NCBI GenBank assembly: GCA_007128555.1
Contig: SKXF01000176.1
Span: 1 to 8,340, forward strand
Length of the DNA: 8,340 bases
Direction of reading: 5' to 3'
DNA from: Clostridia bacterium
Lineage (GTDB): Bacteria; Bacillota_E; SLMV01; PUMD01
Shown in pieces: positions 1 through 5,434 of the stretch. The notes under the pieces are model-generated. The model had not been told where the DNA came from. It saw only the letters and a list, made by a program, of their open reading frames with translations, and did no database searches. The first letter of the stretch is position 1. Each line of letters opens with the position of its first letter. Made by a program: the position numbers and the translations under genes.

Positions 1-1324
1 CAATGTGCACCTCGGGGAGGCCCAGGGCAAAGACCAGGGGAAACTGGATATTCTTGTGACACTCGGCGGCAAGAAGATGCCGGGGCGGATTCTGACGACA
101 CTCCTTCGTCACCCAGCCTCCAATTTCCACGTTGCCCAGCTGGGGGTGGTCGAAGGCGCGCCACGGAACGAAACCTTCACCGGCGAGCTCCCGATCATTC
201 CATTGCAGGAGACGGAGCTCCAGTTCTCTCCTCTTGTCCGGAGCCATCTGGCGCATCTGCATGGGATTCATCTTCAGGTCCGGGGCCGCCCGTCCCACCA
301 CGTCCCACAGCTCGGGAGTGAACCCATAGACGCCCCGATGCTCCCAGGTCCAATCATCCAGCACACCGGACCATATATCGCCGTAACAGCAGACCACGGG
401 ATACCCAGTCACATCTGTCCCCCAGCGGCCAATGGTTTCATAGGCCGCCATGTCGTCACTGTCAAACTCATCATCTCTGATGGTGCTATGGGGACGGAAC
501 AGAACACCACCGGTCGTATGGTAGACGAGGACCCCTCCAATATTCGGATGGTCATCGATAAATTCCACGAGGTTACGGGTCTCCGGCTCGGAAAGGGGAA
601 AGGGTCCCGCGCCCTTGGTTGTCGGACTGTATCCTGCGGGGAAATTGCGATTCAAATCAAGACCGTACTCCACGGGTACCGGGCGGAAGGGCAGTTCCAC
701 CGGGTCTGCAATCTCTCCACGGTCATCCATGACCATGCCTTCACTGTAGACATGGTAGAAAGGACCATCCAAGTCGGAAGGCATTCTCTCCACCATGAGA
801 CGTGGGTCATCGATATCCACTTTCCAAGCTCCACGCTCATTATCTGCGACCCGCATTAGGAGAATCTGGCCATCTCCGTCGATGTCCATTGCGTGCAAGC
901 CCGGAGGATCCTCATCACGGCGGTACTCGGGATAGACACGAACACTGCTGCGCAGAAGCTCGGGTGTGGTCAGGTACTTCTCCGCACCATCAGGGTTCGC
1001 CCTCGGGATAATGTAGAAGGTGCGGGTCCTGAGCAATTTCTCCACCCGGGGATCCCGAGATCGGTTCGAGACCAGGTAATCGATAAGGTAGAGGCAGGTC
1101 ATCGAGGCAGTGACCTCACCAGCATGTATGTTGCCATCTGCGTAAAAGCCAGGCTTGTGCTCGGGTTCGCCTGCAGAGCGATCGGTGACGGTCACCGCCC
1201 AGACATCCCGGCCCTCGTAGCTGGTGCCGATCGACTCAAGTCTGATGAGATCCGGATGCTCTCGTTCCCTGGTTTCCAGCCACCCGGTGAGTTCATCGTG
1301 CGTGTAGTAACGGTCGAAGGACAT
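1..1324 (-). CDS. Zinc carboxypeptidase, peptidase family M14 (C-terminus cut by window edge)
   Basis: This is a metallo-carboxypeptidase expected to remove C-terminal residues from peptides using one zinc ion. 441 codons are visible and no stop is reached. The zinc ligands are H67 and E70 (motif HAGE) and H269 (VYHTTGG). N225-R226 in DLNRNFP form the substrate carboxylate site, and E338 in FTPELWD is the catalytic glutamate. The distance from E70 to H269 is about 70 residues longer than in classical pancreatic-type M14 enzymes. The extra part lies between RANPDG (108-113) and DLNRNFP and contains an EF-hand-like DIDGDGQI (147-154). Residues 345-441 form a further C-terminal part. The start is ATG 1324, seven bases after a purine-rich AGGGGGGAG; another ATG at 1328 is out of frame. 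No signal peptide or lipobox is seen, so it looks cytoplasmic. It stands apart from its neighbours, behind the tRNA terminator, and probably has its own promoter. The family is certain; the substrate is unknown. Confidence 0.93.
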   Translation of the reverse strand, partial: MSFDRYYTHDELTGWLETREREHPDLIRLESIGTSYEGRDVWAVTVTDRSAGEPEHKPGFYADGNIHAGEVTASMTCLYLIDYLVSNRSRDPRVEKLLRTRTFYIIPRANPDGAEKYLTTPELLRSSVRVYPEYRRDEDPPGLHAMDIDGDGQILLMRVADNERGAWKVDIDDPRLMVERMPSDLDGPFYHVYSEGMVMDDRGEIADPVELPFRPVPVEYGLDLNRNFPAGYSPTTKGAGPFPLSEPETRNLVEFIDDHPNIGGVLVYHTTGGVLFRPHSTIRDDEFDSDDMAAYETIGRWGTDVTGYPVVCCYGDIWSGVLDDWTWEHRGVYGFTPELWDVVGRAAPDLKMNPMQMRQMAPDKRRELELRLLQWNDRELAGEGFVPWRAFDHPQLGNVEIGGWVTKECRQNPPRHLLAAECHKNIQFPLVFALGLPEVHI

Positions 1325-1349
1325 GCATCCTCTCCCCCCTGGTGAGTCG

Positions 1350-1377
1350 TTCCATGTATGTTCAATTCACCATGGAA
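1350..1377. repeat. Inverted repeat before the M14 gene, possible operator
   Basis: The arms ttccatg (1350-1356) and catggaa (1371-1377) are perfect 7-base inverted repeats around a 14-base AT-rich spacer. The repeat lies 26 bases upstream of the carboxypeptidase start and just before its ribosome binding site. The geometry, with arms about two helical turns apart, would fit a dimeric repressor; as RNA it could form a modest hairpin. The function is inferred. Confidence 0.45.
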
Positions 1378-1471
1378 GGGAAATGTCCTTCACCCCATTG
1401 CGATGGAAAGCGGTTGTTTGCGGTCGGCTCACACCACCGAGCACGGAGGCCCGCATTCAGCGGCTCCGAAG

Positions 1472-1500
1472 ATTATCTAACGACGTCGAATTCAGGTCGA
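1472..1500 (-). promoter_or_regulatory. Candidate sigma-A promoter for the M14 carboxypeptidase
   Basis: Read on the minus strand, TCGACC (1500-1495; 4 of 6 to TTGACA) and GATAAT (1477-1472; 5 of 6 to TATAAT) are separated by 17 bases. Transcription would start near 1465 and give a leader of about 140 bases. The spacer contains the perfect 8-base palindrome cgacgtcg (1481-1488), a position where a repressor could block RNA polymerase. The match is moderate and unsupported by other data. Confidence 0.4.
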
Positions 1501-1511
1501 GATCGGAGATC

Positions 1512-1551
1512 TGCCCAGGAGAACTCCCCTGGAAACAAGATGTCCTGGGCA
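1512..1551. repeat. 9-bp inverted repeat tgcccagga / tcctgggca
   Basis: The perfect arms tgcccagga (1512-1520) and tcctgggca (1543-1551) flank 22 bases that contain another CCTGG (1528-1532). The repeat lies just upstream of the candidate M14 promoter. It could be a regulator binding site or a stem in a transcript. There is no U-tract, so it is not an intrinsic terminator. Confidence 0.45.
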
Positions 1552-1647
1552 AACAGGCCCTGTTCATCACAACGAGGTCCATAACAACCTGGCCCAGGCA
1601 CTCAGATTTCGGGGGCGGACGGGGCAACCACCATGATGAGGACCAGC

Positions 1648-1673
1648 AAAAAGGCCACCGATGTGGTGGCCTT
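1648..1673 (-). terminator. Rho-independent terminator of the tRNA unit
   Basis: On the minus strand a perfect 9-bp stem AAGGCCACC / GGTGGCCTT (1673-1665 and 1659-1651) encloses the 5-base loop ACATC. The 3' arm ends in, and is followed by, a run of T (five A on the plus strand, 1648-1652). It begins one base after the encoded CCA of tRNA-Thr, so it closes the tRNA operon and separates it from the carboxypeptidase gene. Confidence 0.92.
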
Positions 1674-1674
1674 A

Positions 1675-1751
1675 TGGAGCTGGCGACGGGAGTCGAACCC
1701 GTGAACCTGCCGCTTACGAGGCGGCCGCTCTACCAGCTGAGCTACGCCAGC
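1675..1751 (-). tRNA. tRNA-Thr (anticodon CGU)
   Basis: The gene folds as a full cloverleaf. The acceptor GCTGGCG pairs with CGCCAGC, the D stem GCTC with GAGC, the anticodon stem GCCGC with GCGGC, and the T stem ACGGG with CCCGT around TTCGACT. The anticodon CGT follows T33 and reads the threonine codon ACG. The discriminator is T73 and CCA is encoded (1677-1675). One oddity is the variable region AGGTTC, which by my count has six bases instead of the usual five. It is the last gene of the Asp-Gly-Thr array. Confidence 0.95.
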
Positions 1752-1761
1752 ACGCACCATG

Positions 1762-1833
1762 AGCGAGAGACGGGATTCGAACCCGCGGCCCTCGGCTTGG
1801 GAAGCCGACGTTCTACCCCTGAACTACTCTCGC
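1762..1833 (-). tRNA. tRNA-Gly (anticodon CCC)
   Basis: A complete cloverleaf: acceptor GCGAGAG with CTCTCGC, D stem GTTC with GAAC, anticodon stem TCGGC with GCCGA, T stem GCGGG with CCCGT around TTCGAAT. The anticodon CCC reads the glycine codon GGG. The discriminator T73 is followed by CAT, so CCA is not encoded and must be added by tRNA nucleotidyltransferase, unlike in both neighbours. It lies 10 bases before tRNA-Thr and 28 bases after tRNA-Asp. Confidence 0.95.
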
Positions 1834-1861
1834 GGTATGTGCTTGAAAGAATAATATGAAG

Positions 1862-1938
1862 TGGCGGAGGCGACGGGATTTGAACCCGCGATCTCCGGCG
1901 TGACAGGCCGGCATGTTGAGCCCCTACACTACGCCTCC
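1862..1938 (-). tRNA. tRNA-Asp (anticodon GUC)
   Basis: A complete cloverleaf: acceptor GGAGGCG with CGCCTCC, D stem GTGT with ACAT, anticodon stem CCGGC with GCCGG, T stem GCGGG with CCCGT around TTCAAAT. The anticodon GTC reads aspartate codons GAC and GAU. The discriminator G73, an aspartate identity base, is present and CCA is encoded (1864-1862). It is the first gene of the tRNA unit, about 10 bases after the predicted transcription start. Confidence 0.96.
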
Positions 1939-1954
1939 GCGCCCATTGATTTTG

Positions 1955-1983
1955 ATTTTATCATTCCAGGCGATCCTATGCAA
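1955..1983 (-). promoter_or_regulatory. Promoter of the tRNA-Asp-Gly-Thr unit
   Basis: On the minus strand, TTGCAT (1983-1978) and TAAAAT (1960-1955; 5 of 6 to TATAAT) are separated by exactly 17 bases. The -35 box matches only at TTG. The predicted start near 1948 leaves about 10 bases before tRNA-Asp. The position between the ytaF stop and the first tRNA, with a matching terminator at the other end, supports the call. Confidence 0.65.
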
Positions 1984-2024
1984 GGAGGATCACCTTCACC
2001 GAAGACAATGATACCGACATCGGC

Positions 2025-2690
2025 TCAGCCTGTCAACCATGTCATAACGCCGAGAATGACAAGAATGGTGCCTGGCAGGGCCCGTGACATCCAGGCGGGC
2101 AACTCCTTGCTCAGCCGAGAGCCGAGCAGCATCCCAGCGGACAGAAAAATAACCGTGCCGACACCCACTGCGGCAGCGGTGGGTGCCACCGGAAGTTGCA
2201 GAAATCCAGCGCTGATTCCGGCACCGAGGGCATCACAGCCAAGGGCAAGGCCCAGCAGCACCGCCTCGGACCCACCAATCGTTCGCGAATTGTCAATATC
2301 TGCTGCTTCGGGATCCTGCAGAACCTTGATGATAATACCGATAGGACGAAACCTCAACGTGGCGATGGCAGAATCGTTGCCGATCTCGGCACGTCCTCCA
2401 TCGGATGCCTCCTTTTTGCCTCCCGGCTGGAAGGCAGCCGATAGAAGGAACCAGAGCCCCAGGCCGACGAGGATTGCCGCCCCGAGACGCGGAGCCGTCC
2501 CCGGAGAGAACCACGAGACCATGACACCCCCAAGCAGCATAGCAACGGTCTTGAGCAGCGCAGAACACAGTGCAACGAGGCTGAGTACGCCTGGAGTGAG
2601 AATCATACGACGAAATCCATAGGATATGCCGACTGCAAAACTATCGATGCTTACGGCAAGTGCCAGAATCAACACCTGTATCAACTGCAT
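2025..2690 (-). CDS. ytaF: MntP/YtaF family membrane protein (sporulation protein YtaF type)
   Basis: A 221-residue membrane protein, the usual length for YtaF, a relative of the MntP manganese exporters. It has two related halves, each with a membrane-embedded aspartate: SIDSFAVG (D16) and GCDALGAG (D153). Hydrophobic segments fall near 1-22, 35-60, 69-87, 143-163, 168-189 and 202-220. Between the halves is a soluble linker (about 88-140). Its end, IIKVLQDPEAADIDNS (120-135), is the YtaF hallmark and leads into an EF-hand-like loop with acidic or hydroxyl residues D131, D133, S135, T137 and E142. Manganese or another divalent cation is the likely substrate by family; a link to sporulation is inferred from the B. 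subtilis name. The start is ATG 2690, five bases after a G-run used as Shine-Dalgarno site. That site is paired in a predicted stem (2691-2744). The gene follows purA and ends 41 bases before the tRNA promoter, with no clear terminator. Confidence 0.88.
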   Translation of the reverse strand: MQLIQVLILALAVSIDSFAVGISYGFRRMILTPGVLSLVALCSALLKTVAMLLGGVMVSWFSPGTAPRLGAAILVGLGLWFLLSAAFQPGGKKEASDGGRAEIGNDSAIATLRFRPIGIIIKVLQDPEAADIDNSRTIGGSEAVLLGLALGCDALGAGISAGFLQLPVAPTAAAVGVGTVIFLSAGMLLGSRLSKELPAWMSRALPGTILVILGVMTWLTG

Positions 2691-2744
2691 GTGGTCCCCC
2701 CAGAAAAAGACTTATGAGCACTTCATCCTATTCGGGGAGACCAC
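2691..2744 (-). promoter_or_regulatory. Stem-loop hiding the ytaF ribosome binding site
   Basis: In the minus-strand RNA, GUGGUCUCCCC (2744-2734) can pair along all 11 positions, one of them U-G, with GGGGGGACCAC (2701-2691), leaving a 32-base loop. The second arm ends directly before the ytaF ATG and contains its G-rich Shine-Dalgarno site, so folding would block initiation. The purA stop (2753-2751) is six bases upstream of the first arm, so a terminating ribosome would cover part of it and open the stem. This suggests that ytaF translation depends on purA translation, or on a factor that opens the stem. The pairing is seen; the role is inferred. Confidence 0.6.
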
Positions 2745-2750
2745 GCAACG

Positions 2751-4037
2751 CTAACGCAGTCTTATAATGGGTTCCAACTCCAGGGTCTGTTCTCGCCCTG
2801 GACCTACAGATAGATGGGTAACAGGGGTGCCCGCCAGTTCGCCCACTGTGCGCACATAATTTCGGACGGCGCTGGGAAGGTCGGAAAAACGGCGAACCCG
2901 ACTGATATCGTCGTCCCATCCCACAAGTTCAATGTACTCGGGGTGACAGTCAGCCAGGACGCCCTGGTCAAGGGGGAACTCATCGACGACTGCATCGTTG
3001 CATGCATAGGAATCGGCGATCCTGATCTTCTCCATTCCACTGAGAACATCGATTTTTGTCAGGCAGATTCCATCAAGTCCGTTGACCCTGACAGAATGCC
3101 GCAGCACCACAGTATCCAACCAGCCACACCGCCTCGGCCTACCCGTGGCTGTCCCGTATTCCTGCCCCCTCTGCCTGAGAAGGTCGCCAGTACGGTCCTG
3201 CAGCTCCGTTGGAAATGGGCCGTCGCCGACCCGGGTGGTGTAGGCCTTGGCGATGCCAATCACCTGCGACAGGCGCGTCGGAGGTACGCCGGTTCCTGTA
3301 CAGACACCTCCCGAGGTTGGATTCGAGGAGGTCACGTAAGGGTAGGTCCCCATGTCCAGGTCCAGCAAGGTGCCCTGGGCTCCCTCAAACAGAACTCTGG
3401 CGCCCTGTTCCATGGAGCGATTCAACAGGAGAATCGTATCACAGACGTGGGGCCTGAGATGTTCTGCATACTCCAGGTATTCCCTGGTAATGGCCTCGGG
3501 ATCTAGAGGATCCACACCATAGATCTTCTCGAGAAGTGGATTCACGCGTCGCAGCTGGACATGTACTTTTTCGGCAAAGGATTCCGGGCGAAGAAGATCC
3601 GAAATACGGACACCCCAGCGGGCAGCCTTGTCGCGCGAGGCTGGACCGATGCCCCGGCCCGTGGTTCCCAGGCTGTTGACGCCCCGAAGCCTCTCCTCCT
3701 CAACATCGAGGATTTTATGGTAGGGCATGATCAGGTGGGCTGCATTGCTGATACGTAGCAACGACCTGTTGTAACCTGCCGCCTCTATTCGCTCCAGCTC
3801 ATCAATTAGGAGCCCCGGATCAACCATCATGCCATGGGCCATGACGCTCATCTTACCAGCCAGGATACCGGATGGGATGAGGTTCAGCTTGTGCACGACC
3901 CCAGATATCACGATCGTGTGCCCAGCATTTGCTCCACCCTGGAATCGGACAACAATGTCCGCCTGGGAGGCCAGGAAATCAGTCATTTTCCCCTTGCCCT
4001 CATCACCCCATTGAGCACCCACTATAACGACTCCCAT
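2751..4037 (-). CDS. purA: Adenylosuccinate synthetase
   Basis: Catalyses the first committed step from IMP to AMP: IMP + aspartate + GTP gives adenylosuccinate + GDP + phosphate, in the cytoplasm. With the start chosen here the protein has 428 residues, close to the 432 of E. coli. It carries the N-terminal GAQWGDEGKGK (7-17; catalytic D12, phosphate-loop K15), NAGHT (37-41; catalytic H40), GTTGRGIGPASRDK, the aspartate/GTP region KAYTTRVGDGPFPTEL, TGRPRRCGWLD, LTKIDVLSG, and the C-terminal VGPGREQT. A TTG at 4043 is in frame, but it directly abuts the GGGGAGG ribosome site. ATG 4037 has ideal spacing and yields the standard N-terminus MGVVIVG, so it is preferred. The gene begins two bases after the flavoprotein stop, implying translational coupling. 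It is followed after 60 bases by ytaF. Confidence 0.98.
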   Translation of the reverse strand: MGVVIVGAQWGDEGKGKMTDFLASQADIVVRFQGGANAGHTIVISGVVHKLNLIPSGILAGKMSVMAHGMMVDPGLLIDELERIEAAGYNRSLLRISNAAHLIMPYHKILDVEEERLRGVNSLGTTGRGIGPASRDKAARWGVRISDLLRPESFAEKVHVQLRRVNPLLEKIYGVDPLDPEAITREYLEYAEHLRPHVCDTILLLNRSMEQGARVLFEGAQGTLLDLDMGTYPYVTSSNPTSGGVCTGTGVPPTRLSQVIGIAKAYTTRVGDGPFPTELQDRTGDLLRQRGQEYGTATGRPRRCGWLDTVVLRHSVRVNGLDGICLTKIDVLSGMEKIRIADSYACNDAVVDEFPLDQGVLADCHPEYIELVGWDDDISRVRRFSDLPSAVRNYVRTVGELAGTPVTHLSVGPGREQTLELEPIIRLR

Positions 4038-4039
4038 TT

Positions 4040-5434
4040 TCAACCTCCCCGGTTCTCTCTGGCCAGGATGGACCGCGCTGCGTGAATCCCTGATGCAGAG
4101 GCCTGCACCAAACCACGGGTTATGCCGGCTCCATCACCGGCAGCGTAGAGGTTCTTAACCGGTGTCTCGAGGGATCTATCCACCTCCAGGACCGATGAGT
4201 AAAACTTCACTTCAACACCGTATAGCAGCGTATGCCGGGAGTGAACCCCCGGTAACAGGCGATCCAGAGCTTCCAGCATCTCCAGTATGCCAAGAAGATG
4301 ACGGTACGGAAGGACGAGACTGAGATCACCCGGCGTGGCATCGGTCAACGTGGGAACGACCACCCCCCGCTCAATCCTGCGCCGCGTGGAGCGTCGACCG
4401 GCCAGAAGATCTCCCAGCCTCTGGACAAGCACTCCCCCGCCCAACATGTTCGCCAGCGAGGCGATGTTGCGCCCATACTGCACAGGTTCGTCAAAGGGCT
4501 CGGTGAAGGTCTTGGAGACAAGAAGGGCGAAGTTCGAGTTTTCGCCGGTAGCCTGACGATAGCTGTGCCCGTTGACCGTTACCAACCCATCAAAGTTCTC
4601 CATCGTCACCTCACCATGAGGGCACATGCAGAAAGTCCGTACTTTGTCATCAAAGGACTTGGAGTAATACAGCAGCTTTGACTCGTAGAAGGCATCAGTG
4701 ATTTCCTCGAGGACCAGTGCGGGTACTTCCACCCGCACTCCTATGTCTACAGAGCTGGACGTCACCTTGACACCCAGGTTCTTTGCCTGATCGCCAAGCC
4801 AGGCCGAACCGGCCCGGCCCGGGGCAACCACGACGTAGCGCCCGGCGTAGCGACGTCCGTCGACGGTCACAACGCCTTCAACACAGCCATCAACCGCGCT
4901 AATCTCCGCGACCTCGACGCCGGTCTCGATGTCCAGCCGGTCCGCCAGGTGTTCATAGGCTGCCCGAGAGACCTCGGCGCAAAGATCTGTACCCAGGTGC
5001 CGAATCTGGCCAGGAACAAAAATGAGATCTGCGGCCGCAGCGCGTCTTCGCATCTCGTGGGCGATCTCGTGATCCGTCCCATACACCTGCTCTGGGGCAC
5101 CAAGTTGCAGGTACCATCGATCAGAGTAGTCTATGAGATCCTTCAGGGCATCGTTGCCCGTGTACTGCGCAAGGTTCCCTCCAAACTCGGTTGTCAGCGT
5201 GAGTTTGCCGTCGCTGAACGCTCCGGCGCCTCCCCACCCGGTCACGTTGTGACACGGATCACACCGGGCGCACCCCATCTGGTTAGACACAGGACACCTA
5301 CGTCTTTTCAACTCGGGGCCGCGCTCCAGCATCAGGAGATGTAGATCGGGATCTCGTTCCAGGAGTTCCAGGGCGCAAAAGATCCCCGCAGGTCCGGCCC
5401 CGACGATGATAACATCATAGCGTGAACCTTTCAT
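4040..5434 (-). CDS. Uncharacterised FAD-dependent oxidoreductase (COG2509-like)
   Basis: A predicted cytoplasmic flavoprotein of 464 residues. The N-terminal Rossmann fold has DVIIVGAGPAG (7-17, the GxGxxG dinucleotide motif), and the C-terminus has the second FAD signature NLYAAGDGAGITRG (about 428-441). Cysteines C47, C55, C58 and C61 form a C-x7-C-x2-C-x2-C set just before GWGGAGAFSDGKL (67-79), a segment typical of this family. The set could hold an iron-sulfur cluster or another metal. The substrate is unknown; general similarity is to the FAD-dependent dehydrogenases annotated as COG2509. ATG 5452 would add six residues, but ATG 5434 has a GGGAGGAGGG site at good spacing and overlaps the dnaB stop as ATGA, so it is chosen. 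Both ends are coupled to neighbours: ATGA with dnaB and a 2-base gap to purA. Thus its synthesis is tied to theirs, without showing a shared pathway. Family confidence is high, function open. Confidence 0.9.
   Translation of the reverse strand: MKGSRYDVIIVGAGPAGIFCALELLERDPDLHLLMLERGPELKRRRCPVSNQMGCARCDPCHNVTGWGGAGAFSDGKLTLTTEFGGNLAQYTGNDALKDLIDYSDRWYLQLGAPEQVYGTDHEIAHEMRRRAAAADLIFVPGQIRHLGTDLCAEVSRAAYEHLADRLDIETGVEVAEISAVDGCVEGVVTVDGRRYAGRYVVVAPGRAGSAWLGDQAKNLGVKVTSSSVDIGVRVEVPALVLEEITDAFYESKLLYYSKSFDDKVRTFCMCPHGEVTMENFDGLVTVNGHSYRQATGENSNFALLVSKTFTEPFDEPVQYGRNIASLANMLGGGVLVQRLGDLLAGRRSTRRRIERGVVVPTLTDATPGDLSLVLPYRHLLGILEMLEALDRLLPGVHSRHTLLYGVEVKFYSSVLEVDRSLETPVKNLYAAGDGAGITRGLVQASASGIHAARSILARENRGG
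4044..4050 (-). promoter_or_regulatory. Ribosome binding site that decides the purA start
   Basis: GGGGAGG on the minus strand lies six bases before ATG 4037 but touches the in-frame TTG at 4043. This favours the ATG and removes two residues from the longest possible reading. The site lies inside the last codons of the flavoprotein gene. Confidence 0.85.

Larger units (their letters stand above)
1325..1647. other. Noncoding region between tRNA terminator and carboxypeptidase
   Basis: About 320 bases without a convincing gene. The only longer open frames here run on into the tRNA genes or lack homology and a ribosome binding site. The stretch holds a candidate minus-strand promoter (1472-1500) and two long-range inverted repeats (1350-1377 and 1512-1551). 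It also has several scattered CCAGG/CCTGG motifs, including the short palindrome cctggcccagg at 1588-1598. It most likely acts as the control region and 5' leader of the M14 gene. Confidence 0.6.

Noticed and set aside
5..859. Long plus-strand open frame of 284 codons opposite the carboxypeptidase
   Set aside because: It is the antisense of a clear M14 enzyme with all catalytic residues, has no recognisable domain, and results from GC-biased codon use.
1323..1859. Plus-strand open frame of 178 codons
   Set aside because: It runs across the terminator, tRNA-Thr and tRNA-Gly and is antisense to them; no plausible gene would do this.
1640..1940. Integration site of a mobile element at the tRNA cluster
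   Set aside because: All three tRNA genes are intact and there is no integrase, repeated tRNA 3' end or foreign gene nearby within the window.
1861..2622. Plus-strand open frame of 253 codons opposite ytaF
   Set aside because: It overlaps tRNA-Asp and is rich in Pro, Ser and Arg as expected for an antisense shadow; the minus frame encodes a recognisable YtaF protein.
2712..2726. Four-codon mini-ORF (MKCS) in the loop of the ytaF leader stem
   Set aside because: It has no adequate ribosome site and its length is expected by chance; it is not offered as a leader peptide.
2702..2744. Intrinsic terminator between purA and ytaF, suggested by the U-rich stretch
   Set aside because: The U-run lies in the loop between the arms, not after the stem, so the structure cannot act as a standard terminator.
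2691..2750. yybP-ykoY manganese riboswitch before ytaF
   Set aside because: The gap is only 60 bases, too short for the aptamer, and the conserved riboswitch segments are not seen; only a simple stem is supported.
2814..3506. Plus-strand open frame of 230 codons inside purA
   Set aside because: Antisense shadow of the highly conserved adenylosuccinate synthetase.
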